64,000 nucleotides of DNA from Heterobilharzia americana. Its lineage: Eukaryota > Platyhelminthes > Trematoda > Strigeidida > Schistosomatidae. Position 1 is the stretch's first letter, and every line of letters begins with the position of its first letter. The stretch spans positions 55,895,491-55,959,490 of the forward strand of contig OX104130.1 of NCBI GenBank assembly GCA_944470555.2, given 5' to 3'. The notes beneath the pieces are model-generated. The model worked only from the letters and a program-made list of their open reading frames with translations, made no database searches and was not told the DNA's origin. Of the stretch, positions 56,601 to 60,658 are shown piece by piece. The position numbers and the translations under genes are program-made.

Positions 56601-58684
56601 TAATATGAAGACATCAGAACAAGCTCTTTTTGCGATCTGTTTTCCACCAGTAAGCTCTTCAAGTAATTTCCATATATTTGAACAGTTCTGACACGATAGA
56701 AACTTCTGGTTGTACATAGTATTTAGACGTTGTACTTCAGACTTAATTAGGCAGTTAGGTCGTACAACGTCAGGATGATCTCTTACCTCATACAGCCTTT
56801 CCTTTTCTCTCCAGAGTCTCTTGAGATGAAGAGGAAGAGTATGCTAAATCTCATGAAGATTGTTTCAGCAGGGGAGCATATGTCTAGACAGAATCTGAAA
56901 CAGTTTGTGATATTAGTGATAATGTTGTCCAAAACTTCATCAAATAAAATATATCCCAGTCTTGAAACAACTACTCCTTTGATAAATTTAAACAAGGTAA
57001 TGAGGAGATTTTGTGAAACATGCGATATATTAGCGCTATACATTTCGAACAATCTGACGTTACATTAACTTGGTGAATAACATATAAAACTAAGATCCTC
57101 CTGTGAATAAAATCTGCACTGGACTTTCCTGGAAAGGTATCTAAAAACTTTCTTATATAACTTGCCATGCACTTTAGGCAAAATGCATGCAAAACAGTGG
57201 TGGAAATTCAGTAGCGGAGCTCATTTACTGGCTTCATATATGCCAGAGTCATTTGTAAAAACTAAATCCAGTGTGTTATTAAGACTAGTCGAAAAGTTGA
57301 TCACATTTTCATGATCCAATGATACAAGGAAACTGCAGTCCCAAAAATTTAAATCTCTGCGGCCTGTAGACAGAGTTACCCAGAACCAGAGCAGCAAATT
57401 CAGTGGATTCGTCAGCAAGCATTGATAAATATCAGAAACTACAGTCACGTGTGACATAGATATTTGTTATGTATATATGTAGGTATTTACTCCGATTTTT
57501 AGGAGAACATTTAATGATAATGCACACAATTTTTAGTCTTTGAAGCAGCTAAAGCCTACACAGTTGAGGGTGGATCAATTTGTATTGATAAATGCTGCCA
57601 CACACTCACCACACTTCTTCATGGAAAAGCATCGATCTCGTCGGAATAACTTGAAGCTGTTTAGACAGACTAAATCGTCATCAAGCTGGTTATGAGGCCA
57701 TGTTTCCTCCAGCATTATTACACCCTATCCCGATAAACATTTTTGGATAACAGTGACTGTAGGTAATCAGCTTTCTTCGGTAAAGATCTGTGGTTTGTGA
57801 TAAGTATTTCCTGAATAGCCACTTGATCCATGATTATAGGCTTGACAGCTCGTTGCCATCCACCATGAAGCCTTTTCTTAATTTGCCTATCAACTTGTAG
57901 AGCGATAGGTTGTAATGATTTTAAAAAGGCACGAGAGCATACAATACTATTAGATGACATAAATGAATAATTGAGCCAACATAGAAAGGATAAACTGGAT
58001 GCAATATATTTCATGGTAAAGTGAGGTAGACCAATAATATAAGTGAGAAACCTGGGTACTGTGGTAGATTTACAACACATAAATTAAATAAACAAATCTA
58101 ATATGGAGGTAGCCCAGGGCCGCTTTCAGACAACAACCTATTATTTCTGCTTACAAAAGTATATTACAACAAAAATAGTAAATAAAAGAGCACAAAGTAC
58201 TAGAAGTCGATTACCTCAAAATATTTTAACTTTTCTAAGGGTTCAAGTTACCATAATAAAATAAGACGGAAATATTCCAGCTATTAGGCTATAGTCCGTT
58301 GCTTCAATAGTCAGATGCTCGAAGCGAAACTGGATGATGTTCAGTATGATTTCAACAAGAATTAGGGGGGATTATCGTTTTTAAAAATGCCTCAAATATG
58401 ATGAATCAGTTGCTAAAAACATCTTCGTTATCAATCGTTTTTCATCTATTGTCACCTTTGATGAAGTCCAACTTCATGTTAAATCGAAAACAATAGAGCA
58501 TTCACAGAGCTACAAGGATAGCACTTATGTGACTAAAATCATTAACTTTTTTCTTCCTCTCCATGTCAGGAAATCTGGTCGTGTGGAAACTATGTGGAAG
58601 TTTGAAGGAATTCTTGGTGAGAAAACAAAAGTCATTCAATTAGTCGGTACTGGAACTTTTGATGAATACTATCACACAATCTAG
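4003..58684 (+). CDS. ASH/MSP-domain ciliary protein, C-terminal ten exons (DLEC1-like)
   Basis: Spliced gene, 5' end outside the window. Ten exons with AG/GT borders join in phase (2,1,1,1,2,0,0,1,2 between successive exons) and end at TAG 58682-58684. They total 2709 bases; adding the three bases that seem to be missing gives exactly 904 codons including the stop. The protein shows about four ASH/MSP-type beta-sandwich modules. Typical module starts are VLDFGQNVGLFEPVEKWIVF, IRFGSTLFNGPTMKRNIRLH and LDFGIVLIGRVKKMEIKIKN; module ends include LFTVSPEQLIIPSHEECTAT and YLEMITVEFKPR. Such modules are known from axonemal and basal-body proteins (DLEC1/CFAP81, CFAP65, CFAP47, HYDIN), so a structural role in cilia or sperm flagella is inferred. 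Motifs such as WGVYQD, CPIY and IRIDWQIF, and a terminus just after the last module, make me favour DLEC1, but other family members are possible. Introns run from 1.7 to 16 kb and are packed with retrotransposons. Confidence 0.85.
4128..8277. other. Intron 1 of the ASH-protein gene
   Basis: AT-rich intron holding one 5'-truncated RTE copy (4797-5230). From 5240 to 8277 I see no exon-like frame, tRNA-like motif or transposon protein, only frames up to 80 codons without recognisable motifs. Confidence 0.6.
4797..5230 (+). mobile_element. 5'-truncated RTE-clade retrotransposon
   Basis: 3' end of the window's main non-LTR family. It starts in the C-terminal part of the RT protein (frames readable as S-N-K-P-Q-T-Y-I-N-S-C and D-Q-M-A-R) and continues through the shared 3' region that ends in the mirror image of the 3' end of the copy at 25675-28933. 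The tail is the RTE-like AATAATAATA. A 9-bp target duplication, TAACATATT, flanks it at 4788-4796 and 5231-5239. Truncation at the 5' end is the normal result of incomplete reverse transcription. Confidence 0.85.
8278..8627 (+). CDS. Exon 2, ASH module start
   Basis: Acceptor ACTATTCTAG and donor TTATATG|GTATGTTC bound 350 bases, fully open in the phase set by exon 1. The peptide runs IDLTDEECSYEYHNIT..., then VLDFGQNVGLFEPVEKWIVF followed by KNFTPIPTRICVDMG. The LDFG opening and the N-T-P-I-P segment are the classic first strands of an ASH/MSP module. The exon ends EIRNLY plus one base. Confidence 0.88.
8799..8920 (+). repeat. Left inverted terminal arm of the PLE
   Basis: Reverse complement of 9678-9796 with few differences; the main one is a short insertion in the stretch around 8880-8890. 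It runs from TCCATATTAGATTTG to ACACTTCTTTCG. It carries, on the minus strand, the foldable motif described for the right arm: GAGCA/TGCTC stem, GAAAC, and TGATTAC/GTAATCA closing helix. Confidence 0.85.
9121..9656 (+). pseudogene. Penelope-like GIY-YIG endonuclease domain, one frame break
   Basis: The domain nicks target DNA in Penelope-like retroelements. An upstream frame from about 9121 reads TSIVIPYKEGTSETIRRILN and KVGIRVAFKPKTHL, the usual segment between RT and nuclease. It then shifts near 9228-9231 (one base apparently missing) to RGKLCRLKDPIEPIKQNNII. The nuclease motifs follow: IIYQIPCNDC, KYIGQTSRS (Y-I-G), the arginine of VRLTEHR and the acidic ERLITESLFIES. The stop TGA is at 9654-9656. 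The nuclease core after the shift is uninterrupted, which is unusual for an element this short. Schistosome PLE families are the likely source. Confidence 0.85.
9678..9796 (+). repeat. Right inverted terminal arm of the PLE
   Basis: Pairs with 8799-8920. On the + strand it contains TGATTAC (9689-9695), a stem ending in TGCTC, GAAAC, and GTAATCA (9733-9739). TGATTAC and GTAATCA are complementary over 7 bp. PLE terminal repeats are known to carry hammerhead motifs; this one lacks a clean CTGATGA box (ATTATGA is found), so a ribozyme is only suggested. Confidence 0.82.
10198..10988 (-). mobile_element. 5'-truncated RTE-clade retrotransposon, antisense
   Basis: Minus-strand copy of the 3' part of the same family as 25675-28933. 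It contains the conserved 3' region, the C-terminal RT segment around TYLG/ISNK motifs, and the M-K-I-P-N-Q-Q-Q-Q linker. The left edge is a short ATT tail; a dozen bases of the terminal GTCCCTTGGGTTCC box are lost. It ends near 10988, beyond which similarity to the full copy stops. No clean target duplication was found. Many frame breaks make it non-functional. Confidence 0.82.
10989..11103 (-). other. Possible antisense exon-like segment
   Basis: Directly upstream (minus strand) of the truncated RTE copy is an open stretch reading VEVCSCKLSKLRLDISVESS and PLLDHLEETCREDLVQDEG. It has a pyrimidine-rich acceptor-like ATACTCAG on one side and a GAG|GTGATA donor-like site on the other. I do not recognise the peptide. 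It could be an exon of an unrelated gene, an mRNA fragment joined to the RTE by template switching, or chance. Confidence 0.22.
11717..12243 (+). CDS. Exon 3, ASH modules, with an apparent -1 frame break
   Basis: Acceptor TTTTCTTTTCAG and donor GAAACAG|GTAAAAG bound 527 bases. The phase inherited from exon 2 is open from 11717 to 12033 (GWCNLLLRQSKGSCV... to PSWCLPGYGY), but the conserved part is one frame over, open from 11838 to the donor: EICFICVANLWGVYQDNIRI, MSVRFKVIGCPIY and IRFGSTLFNGPTMKRNIRLH. The next exon fits only the second frame. One base therefore seems to be missing between 11838 and about 11925, unless the true structure differs. The start of the exon is also readable as AGVTYYLGSQKVLAY in the third frame, so its first 50 bases are uncertain. 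Confidence 0.75.
12244..13921. other. Intron 3, no feature seen
   Basis: About 1.7 kb of AT-rich sequence between exons 3 and 4. No transposon protein, tRNA-like box or extra exon was recognised. The reading frame that overlaps exon 4 starts upstream of the splice acceptor only because the intron end is open by chance. Confidence 0.5.
13922..14083 (+). CDS. Exon 4, ASH-protein gene
   Basis: Acceptor TTTCTCTCCAACAG and donor TTGCAA|GTAAGTTT bound 162 bases. Joined to exon 3 it continues RLHNSCET with AIRIDWQIFLDSEIEENDQ, a strand-turn-strand pattern common in this family where an aromatic-acidic stretch follows the N-S/T-x-x motif. The rest (LLNLLCFISEPFQNLSSSKL) is a divergent loop. Phase 1 at the end matches exon 5. 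Confidence 0.85.
15255..16345 (+). mobile_element. 5'-truncated non-LTR retrotransposon, second family
   Basis: 3' part of an endonuclease/RT element distinct from the main RTE family. Near 15278 a degraded RT box reads LEYEDDSVSLGVDADKMQ, where YADD would be expected. Then come DHINYLRHCISPNGLVCDEI, SARIQKAHLAFANLRHLWYR, LNLGRLRW and, close to the end, LRILGDMAKNQS. This order and spelling match the C-terminal half of a known class of schistosome RT proteins (SR2-like, from memory). A 3' UTR seems to run to about 16345. Many stops and frameshifts show an old copy. Boundaries are approximate; no target duplication was found. Confidence 0.75.
18184..18400. repeat. Inverted pair of tRNA-like SINE heads
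   Basis: The minus-strand half (18184-18245) and plus-strand half (18265-18325) both contain a T-arm/B-box-like GGTTCGAATCC or GGTTTGAACC next to TGGTCGCT and end in mirror-image copies of TCCAAATTTTCAC / TCCGAAATTTTCAT. The plus half continues into a body (to about 18400) also seen at 39645-39735. Read as tRNA-derived SINE copies inserted head to head. Confidence 0.6.
20793..20905 (-). repeat. SINE, tRNA-headed hammerhead family, partial
   Basis: On the minus strand this matches the ribozyme region of the copy at 63409-63600: ACTGCTAAGAAG...CTAGGATGAAACAGCTGT...CAGTGCTCCC. The core is damaged (CTAAGAA for CTGAxGA; TGAAAC for CGAAAC). The tRNA-like head is not recognisable. Confidence 0.6.
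21075..21262 (+). repeat. SINE, same hammerhead family, plus strand, degraded
   Basis: A head with a B-box-like TGGACTCGATCC is followed by GTGCACTACTGAAGACAGCC, ATACTTGGACAAAAAATCTG, CACAGTAG and a tail TGATGTCAGTCTGTGATGAA that matches the tail at 63415-63440. The catalytic GAAAC is lost. With the minus-strand copy at 20793-20905 it forms a loose inverted pair. Confidence 0.55.
22225..22272. repeat. (TAT)n / (ATT)n microsatellite
   Basis: Sixteen uninterrupted TAT units, followed by an interrupted continuation. RTE elements in this window end in (ATA)n tails, so it could be the expanded tail of a lost copy, but no RTE sequence adjoins it. Confidence 0.95.
24775..24940 (-). repeat. tRNA-headed SINE with degraded hammerhead (minus)
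   Basis: The minus strand carries a tRNA-like head ending in GTGGGTTCGAATCC (strong B box) and then ATTGCTGACAAGTGCC, GAAACCTAACTTC and CAGGGATT. This is the same layout as the copy at 41590-41770. The head begins GTCGCGGCCC in both. Confidence 0.7.
24781..24832 (-). ncRNA. Degraded hammerhead ribozyme in SINE
   Basis: Minus-strand CTGACAA (24816-24822) stands for CTGAUGA, followed by GAAACC and ACTTC before CAGGGA. G8 is replaced by A and stem II is not well paired, so it is probably inactive. Confidence 0.45.
25030..25140 (+). repeat. SINE 3' part, plus strand
   Basis: ACTGGCAAGCATCAAGAAGC, then AACCTAGGTCCAAGGCTTC, aligns with the ribozyme-to-tail part of the copy at 41690-41740. Its core is damaged (CTGGCAAG). 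It lies opposite the minus-strand copy at 24775-24940. Confidence 0.55.
25661..25674. repeat. Target-site duplication, left
   Basis: TATTTCTTTTATTA is repeated without mismatch at 28934-28947, just outside the other end of the RTE element. It merges into the (ATT)n tail. Confidence 0.9.
25980..27928 (-). pseudogene. RTE linker and reverse transcriptase, frame-broken
   Basis: The enzyme would copy element RNA at the nicked target. Reading 3' to 5' on the + strand: linker KKEDKKWISMDTWKLVEQRE; KLLKCGKAAGPDGIPPEALR; WKKGYLVKLPKKGDLSVCKN; LRPEQAGFRKYKSCADQIAT; motif A in LNFIDFEKAFDSVDREVIWK; motif C as FTDDLYLMSH, where F-A-D-D is usual; then the thumb TYLGSTISTTGGRDEDVKAR and SVLLYGSETWRVTKGISNKL. 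At least four frames are needed to follow it, so no functional protein can be made from this copy. The catalytic aspartates of motifs A and C are still spelled. Confidence 0.9.
28050..28869 (-). pseudogene. RTE apurinic-like endonuclease, frame-broken
   Basis: Nicks the target DNA before reverse transcription. From the N-terminus: VNVGTWNVRTM (asparagine box), LLGICESRWNGS (catalytic glutamate), then a frameshift in the TTTT run near 28475, then GVAIMMSPTALKAF, MLHYAPTNNADEEKKEEFYR, ILMGDMNAKLGG (D-x-N box) and LVIGGSVFRHKDIHKATWI. The expected downstream SDH motif is not readable; a stop follows ATWI. Confidence 0.88.
28934..28947. repeat. Target-site duplication, right
   Basis: Perfect partner of 25661-25674, at the 5' end of the antisense RTE. 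Confidence 0.9.
29652..29870 (-). repeat. tRNA-headed hammerhead SINE, minus, degraded
   Basis: The minus strand shows a tRNA-like head with a B-box-like AGTTTGATCCC, then a ribozyme region CATACTAAGACGAAACGACT, GTCTGGTGCTCCC, and a tail ending in the family's CAGTCCATGATGAA-type sequence. GACGAAAC is kept but the CTGATGA box is lost. Confidence 0.65.
30113..30479 (+). CDS. Exon 5, end of an ASH module
   Basis: Acceptor TTCACTTGCATTTAG and donor CAACCAAG|GTAATTG bound 367 bases, all open. The peptide includes INLVLRPYDGKLIWQ, LFTVSPEQLIIPSHEECTAT, IIMNPMEAYST and HIIGYLSIDSKEFLD. The V-x-P-x-x-x-x-I-P-x-H segment is the usual late strand of ASH/MSP modules, and the G-Y-L-S-I-D stretch follows it as expected. 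The preceding intron is the longest (16 kb) and holds the full-length RTE copy. Confidence 0.9.
32575..32712 (+). repeat. Sm-alpha-like SINE carrying a hammerhead relic
   Basis: A tRNA-like segment CGTGCCCCAGTGGATTACC opens the repeat. Further on, ATCCAGCTGACAAGTCTCAG ... CCTGGATTCCACTGATAG follows the known order of the schistosome Sm-alpha hammerhead, including the loop sequence TTCCACTG. The boundaries are approximate. Confidence 0.65.
32650..32706 (+). ncRNA. Hammerhead ribozyme relic, Sm-alpha type
   Basis: Stem I is still perfect over six pairs: ATCCAG (32651-32656) with CTGGAT (32690-32695). The core reads CTGACAA where CTGAUGA is needed, stem II is GTCT/AGGA-like, and GAAAC has decayed to AGAAG. 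Loss of G8 and of the GAAA box makes self-cleavage unlikely. Confidence 0.6.
34209..34780 (+). CDS. Exon 6, ASH module, two apparent -1 frame breaks
   Basis: A pyrimidine tract and ATTCTGCGACAG precede the exon; the donor is AAGGAAG|GTGAGTTT. The inherited phase reads RLMIDLNDDHLEVDKMCLPV...HSGLGDC to a TAA at 34318. A second frame, open 34251-34622, carries LLIDNLVLLREIFLKCTNSV and PISICLKAKQPQSIRF, which is clear ASH character. A third, open 34532-34780, carries NRSTRTMRMSKKDFEQFYES and LTLYPGKLRK, and exon 7 fits only this one. Both shifts go the same way, as though one base were missing in 34251-34317 and one in 34532-34619. A glutamine-rich stretch lies between. Confidence 0.75.
36660..38050 (-). 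mobile_element. Degraded Penelope-like element, RT part
   Basis: The minus strand encodes an uninterrupted 92-codon piece (37589-37867) with PRLFRLPQVHTLRPILDKQN, YSMEGACNFLYKSKHA and MISWDVMSLLINVPLMETVN. These are the PKxYGLPKxHK...S-x-D-V-x-S-L-x-x-N-V-P motifs of Penelope reverse transcriptases. Further on, across stops, come LILADIFLVKVDNGHQKKI, then ITFLDAFLS and TGRYTHFLSFFRHLA. Remains of the GIY-YIG region (YCIYHFNCS) lie near 36.8 kb. It is older and belongs to another lineage or part than the element at 8.8-9.8 kb. Edges are approximate. Confidence 0.82.
39055..39235 (-). repeat. tRNA-headed hammerhead SINE, minus
   Basis: The minus strand has a tRNA-like head with B-box GGTTTGATCCTGG and AGTGGCTTAATGGTAGCGCG (A-box-like). 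Then comes CACTGTTGAAGAGTCCCATA, CTAGAATGAAACAGCTGTCC and AGTGCTC. The core is damaged (TTGAAGA; TGAAAC), but stem I ACTG/CAGT remains. Confidence 0.7.
39410..39487 (+). CDS. Exon 7, ASH-protein gene
   Basis: Acceptor CCTGCCCATTATAG and donor TTTAAAA|GTAAGTG give 78 bases, phase 0 at both ends: VTIGYLLETDSCLSEVNSQD then LKGNLK. A second usable donor at 39476 (GAAAG|GTAATT) would break the phase with exon 8, so the longer form is preferred. Confidence 0.72.
39571..39735 (+). repeat. tRNA-derived SINE
   Basis: The first ~75 bases look like a decayed tRNA: GGGTC (5') can pair with GACCC (3'), there is an A-box-like TAGTTCAACTAGTAG and a B-box-like GGTTTGAATCC. They are followed by the body CACCTAGTATTAACACTAGT, also present at 18.3 kb. 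The T stem no longer pairs, and the unrelated body makes a SINE more likely than a working tRNA gene. Confidence 0.65.
41590..41770 (+). repeat. tRNA-headed SINE with hammerhead ribozyme
   Basis: Strong internal RNA polymerase III boxes: A box TAGCTCAGTGA at 41603-41613 and B box GGTTCGAATCT at 41646-41656. A hammerhead region follows at 41691-41740, then a short tail. The head GTCGCGGCCC and layout match the minus copy at 24775-24940. Confidence 0.78.
41691..41740 (+). ncRNA. Hammerhead ribozyme in SINE, largely preserved
   Basis: Stem I pairs over six positions: GCCTTG (41693-41698) with CAGGGC (41732-41737). The core box is CTGACGA (41699-41705), allowed because position 7 is variable. 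GAAA begins at 41718 and the cleavage triplet GTC is at 41729-41731 directly before CAGGGC. Stem III would be ACCUAGGU-like, but two extra A's follow GAAA. Stem II (GTGCC...GC) pairs poorly. Activity is doubtful. Confidence 0.6.
44571..44602. repeat. (AT)n microsatellite
   Basis: Sixteen uninterrupted AT units. Confidence 0.95.
44816..44945 (+). repeat. Solitary Penelope-like terminal arm
   Basis: Diverged copy of the right arm of the PLE at 8767-9795: ATGATTATGAGTGGTAATTT, ATGCTGGAAATGTAAT, CAGATAAACAAATCTGGTAC and a following stretch that mirrors the element's left end. No nuclease or RT sequence adjoins it. Confidence 0.65.
45911..46190. repeat. Diverged direct repeat, copy A
   Basis: Shares an ordered series of blocks with 48198-48463: GTCAAAAGGT, GACTATCCAAATGGTAA / AACTATCCAAATGGTAA, GAACTCACAGGCACATTAAA / ..CATATTAAA, TCATGAT, and AGTAT.AATACAGTG / AGTATAAGTACAGTG. 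It is either an unnamed interspersed repeat or a local duplication. Copy A contains no recognisable protein. Confidence 0.6.
47419..47692 (+). CDS. Exon 8, ASH module
   Basis: Acceptor TATTCGAATTTAG and donor AAAAAAT|GTAAGAAA bound 274 bases, open throughout. After a linker (LVLKNEILFQFQVFND...) comes VTLIRPEFKIYPIDILDFGI, then VLIGRVKKMEIKIKNSTQTP and TFWSLKK. This is the clearest module in the gene: an I-x-P stretch, LDFG, hydrophobic strand, then N-S/T-x-x-P-x-x-W. Confidence 0.92.
48198..48463. repeat. Diverged direct repeat, copy B
   Basis: Partner of 45911-46190, same orientation, on the other side of exon 8. Substitutions are spread evenly, so the copies are old. Confidence 0.6.
48842..51568 (-). 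mobile_element. RTE-clade retrotransposon, internal endonuclease deletion
   Basis: Same family and orientation as 25675-28933, with both ends preserved (terminal GTCCCTTGGGTTCC box at the left; CTAGTTAACTAGACGAGGT at the right). The linker and RT are readable in pieces: DTETTADMLTPLL-like, WKKGYLVKLSKKGDLSLCKK, DLNFIDFEKAFDNVDRQVIW, LVNVNIEKT-like thumb, SVLLYGSETWRVTKGISNKL. In the endonuclease about 465 bases are gone: the text jumps from the 5' leader (EANWP region) straight to NAKLGADN. Both the N and E boxes are lost. No target duplication was identified. Confidence 0.88.
53758..53896 (+). CDS. Exon 9, ASH-protein gene
   Basis: Acceptor AAACTCTGTAG and donor AACCCAG|GTAACTG bound 139 bases. 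The peptide is hydrophilic (NQSNGSNEQDNGDDVFSTTK) and then SGFLDSISHDGRQYLEMITV and EFKPR. The S-G-x-L ... G ... L-x-x-I-x-V-x-F-x-P pattern is the last part of an ASH module and continues the one opened in exon 8. Confidence 0.88.
54603..54912 (+). mobile_element. 5'-truncated RTE-clade retrotransposon (short)
   Basis: Only the last ~310 bases of the RTE family: the 3' region with CCTCGAGTGGAA, GGGCGTCCAAGGGTGACATG, GTCGTGGAGCCAGGTTGAAA, then AACCCAAGGGAC and the tail AAATAATAAT. Possible target duplication AGTCGA at both sides, too short to be sure. Confidence 0.8.
54933..54950. repeat. (AT)n run
   Basis: Nine AT units just downstream of the RTE tail. Confidence 0.9.
55150..58035 (-). mobile_element. 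Degraded CR1/jockey-like non-LTR retrotransposon
   Basis: Minus strand, from right to left. Endonuclease: NHRSLPKKADYLQSL, ETWPHNQLDDDLVCLNSFKL then FRRDRCFSMKKCGECVAAFI, and LNNTLDLVFTNDSG. Pre-RT: WKLLEELTGGKQIAKRACSD and FLNESQSLGLDGVSSIIFEK. RT: LNEAGVPQGIVFFVSILLFF, HDLPYSVKTNFIRYVADLSV (a damaged YADD box), W-S-V-S-NGRRLNCSKCQTINFS and CFRLNFACDLCWSSHIL. C-terminus: LKKDYVILRRILKTVGMV. This domain order and spelling fit the CR1/jockey group (SR1 is the known schistosome CR1-like family). Frequent stops show an old copy. End points are estimates. Confidence 0.82.
58042..58107 (+). repeat. Penelope-like element remnant, both ends joined
   Basis: AGTGAGAAACCTGGGTACTG, TGGTAGA matches the left end of the PLE at 8767, and after about 15 bases TTAAATAAACAAATCTAATA, TGGA matches its right end, both in + orientation. 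It is either an internally deleted copy or two relics. It abuts the 5' end of the CR1-like element. Confidence 0.55.
58570..58684 (+). CDS. Exon 10, terminal coding exon
   Basis: Acceptor CTCTCCATGTCAG opens 115 bases ending at TAG. Joined to exon 9 it reads RKSGRVETMWKFEGILGEKT, KVIQLVGTGTFDEYYHTI and stop. The F-x-G-I-L-G-E and L-V-G-T-G motifs are the final strand of an ASH module, so the protein ends almost directly after its last domain. It lies 0.5 kb downstream of a degraded CR1-like element in the last intron. Confidence 0.9.
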
Positions 58685-58735
58685 TTATGTTAGAACTCAT
58701 CCCTTCTATGGATCATGTACCATAAAATTCAAATG

Positions 58736-58745
58736 AATAAATAAA
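58736..58745 (+). promoter_or_regulatory. Polyadenylation signal (two overlapping AATAAA)
   Basis: Two overlapping AATAAA hexamers start 52 and 56 bases after the stop codon of the ASH-protein gene. Their position suits a short 3' UTR. The cleavage site itself cannot be seen. Confidence 0.6.
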
Positions 58746-58869
58746 TCACTTGAGTATTTTTACAATACAAATTAATAACAGTGCCTCAGCATTTTGCTAT
58801 CTATCTGGAGCAATTTTGGTGTCAACTGGTTAGGTTACAATGTTCATAAATATGAAGGGAGAAAAGAAG

Positions 58870-59095
58870 TGTAGTTGCTCGTATTATCCTGTCGTTGGTT
58901 GGACTGAATTGATCGGCCTCTATTGGCATATGGGCTTCTGTGTGGATGCCTCGATATCACCTGTGTCAGATGGATGTATCTACTTCCCGGTGAGTGATGT
59001 TCTTCCCACTGGGACTCGAACTTCAGGCCGATTGCTTCGAACGCCAAGGTGTTATCCACTAGACCACTGAGCCACGATAGCCACTTCTTGTGCGA
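58870..59095 (-). repeat. tRNA-headed SINE, minus member of an inverted pair
   Basis: The minus strand starts with a clear tRNA-like head: A box TGGCTCAGTGG, then GTGGATAACACCTTGGCG and B box AGTTCGAGTCCC, followed by a body through CATCACTCACC. No intact GAAAC box is visible. It is inverted relative to 59140-59330, which shares the head and the CATCACTCAC segment. Confidence 0.72.
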
Positions 59096-59139
59096 CGGGT
59101 ATAGTCATAGTGTTTTTACCTGTATTACCCTGTCATTGA

Positions 59140-59330
59140 TTGGATTGAATTGATCGGTCTCTGTTAGCTATCGTGGCTCAGTGGTCCACTGGCGTTTGAA
59201 GCCACCAGTCCCGATTTCGAGCCACGTTGGGAATAACATCACTCACTCTAGTGCAAGTACATTCGGCTAACGAGTCCCAAACAGGACGAAACGCGCGTCC
59301 CAGACCCCACTTCTAGCCATTATCCATCAT
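59140..59330 (+). repeat. tRNA-headed SINE with hammerhead, plus member
   Basis: A head ATCGTGGCTCAGTGG with a weaker B-box (ATTTCGAGCCAC) leads to GGGAATAACATCACTCACTC and a hammerhead region at 59261-59306. The end near 59330 (CCATTATCCATCATTATTAT) is approximate. Confidence 0.75.
59261..59306 (+). ncRNA. Hammerhead ribozyme in SINE, core slightly damaged
   Basis: GAGTCCCAAACAGGACGAAA followed by CGCGCGTC nearly spells the known schistosome hammerhead. Stem II GTCC (59274-59277) / GGAC (59284-59287) is perfect, GAAAC is at 59288-59292, stem III is the minimal ACGCGCGU form, and the cleavage triplet GTC is at 59297-59299. The core box is CTAACGA: position 7 is free to vary, but G5 is replaced by A, which should abolish cleavage. 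Stem I keeps only two or three pairs. Confidence 0.78.
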
Positions 59331-59433
59331 TATTATGAAGAAAAGAAGTGTTTGAAAGATTCTTAGTTCATTTTAAAAATAACACATGCATTGGATTGTT
59401 AGATCAATTCAATGTATTACCTATACTGATTAC

Positions 59434-59436
<3 letters not shown>

Positions 59437-59481
<45 letters not shown>
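59437..59481. repeat. (AT)n microsatellite
   Basis: About 22 AT units without interruption. Confidence 0.95.
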
Positions 59482-59483
<2 letters not shown>

Positions 59484-60587
59484 AAACAGGTAAACCACAT
59501 GACTTATGGCTGATTTTGGTATTCAGTTTTTGCCTTCATGGGATTTTTTAAACCCCAAACACCTGATATTAATCAAGCTGTTAGAAATCTGTGAGCACAA
59601 GGTAGCTAGCTACTTTAAGAGTGGACATGTGATAGAAAATATAGATTGGTGTAAACGTTTTCAGTATACAACTTGAAATTCACGGAACCGATTTTGAAAG
59701 ATGTTGATTACGCCTATATCAGTAAGTCATCGATTGAAACGAACCGACAATCAAAAACATCTCTTTTCAAAGGACACTAAGCAGACCTGTGAATAACTTC
59801 AAGAATATCGTTTATGAACTGAATCAGATTGTGAGTCATTTATCAGGGACTACTATTCATCTTGTTTAATAATGATATGAATGCATATTTAGATCCAAAC
59901 GTCTAAAATAAGAAGAGCATTCATTAAAACAAAAAAATAAACTTTTATTTCAAAAAAACTTTACTTCTTTATACGCATAGCATCAATCTGTTTAACCGGA
60001 AATTCTTATTTGCTTCATGTGATATGTTGAACTGGATTGAGTAAACATTCATTAGAGTGACAATTATGATAATCTTCGAAATTGAAAAGTTTTTTTCAAA
60101 CATTTCACCTTCTTTATGGCCTGTACATACACATATTGGTTTCATAAAATTTGGATGATTCAACTATTTTAATATCATATACGAAAATTGATTATCTGAT
60201 CTGAAATAGAGTAGAAAACAAATGTGAAATCTTTGGTTGGACTTGAAGAACAGATTACAAATAATCGATTAAAATTATGCGGACTTATGAGCTTAAACTT
60301 GACTAAATTTAAGGTGAAGTAGTTGAAATAAAACAGTAGAGTAATGATCTGTGATTTTAATACAAGAGCAGTTAGGATATTTCGTACAAATATACACATT
60401 GGTATAATTCGAATGCATACTTACCAACAAGAAAGGTACGTTTAGAAAGAAGGAATCGTAAAACACGTGAAAACCATATGTAATGAAAGCACTTGACTGA
60501 GTGAATACATACACATATACGCACATAAAAGAAAAATGCCAAAAAATGCAACCATCAGAAGATGGTCATATCATGTGTCTTTAAAAA

Positions 60588-60588
<1 letters not shown>

Positions 60589-60644
<56 letters not shown>

Positions 60645-60658
60645 GAGAGAGAGAGAGT
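60589..60658. repeat. Compound (TA)n-(GA)n microsatellite
   Basis: About 26 TA units (60589-60640) followed directly by an AG run (60642-60658). Confidence 0.95.

Larger units (their letters stand above)
53897..58569. other. Intron 9, last intron of the ASH-protein gene
   Basis: Contains a short RTE fragment (54603-54912), an AT run, a degraded CR1-like element (55150-58035) and a PLE remnant (58042-58107). The rest (53.9-54.6 and 58.1-58.57 kb) has no recognised feature. Confidence 0.6.

Noticed and set aside
59437..60658. Origin or matrix-attachment signal in TA-rich runs
   Set aside because: These are simple microsatellites; nothing in the surrounding sequence supports a specific function.
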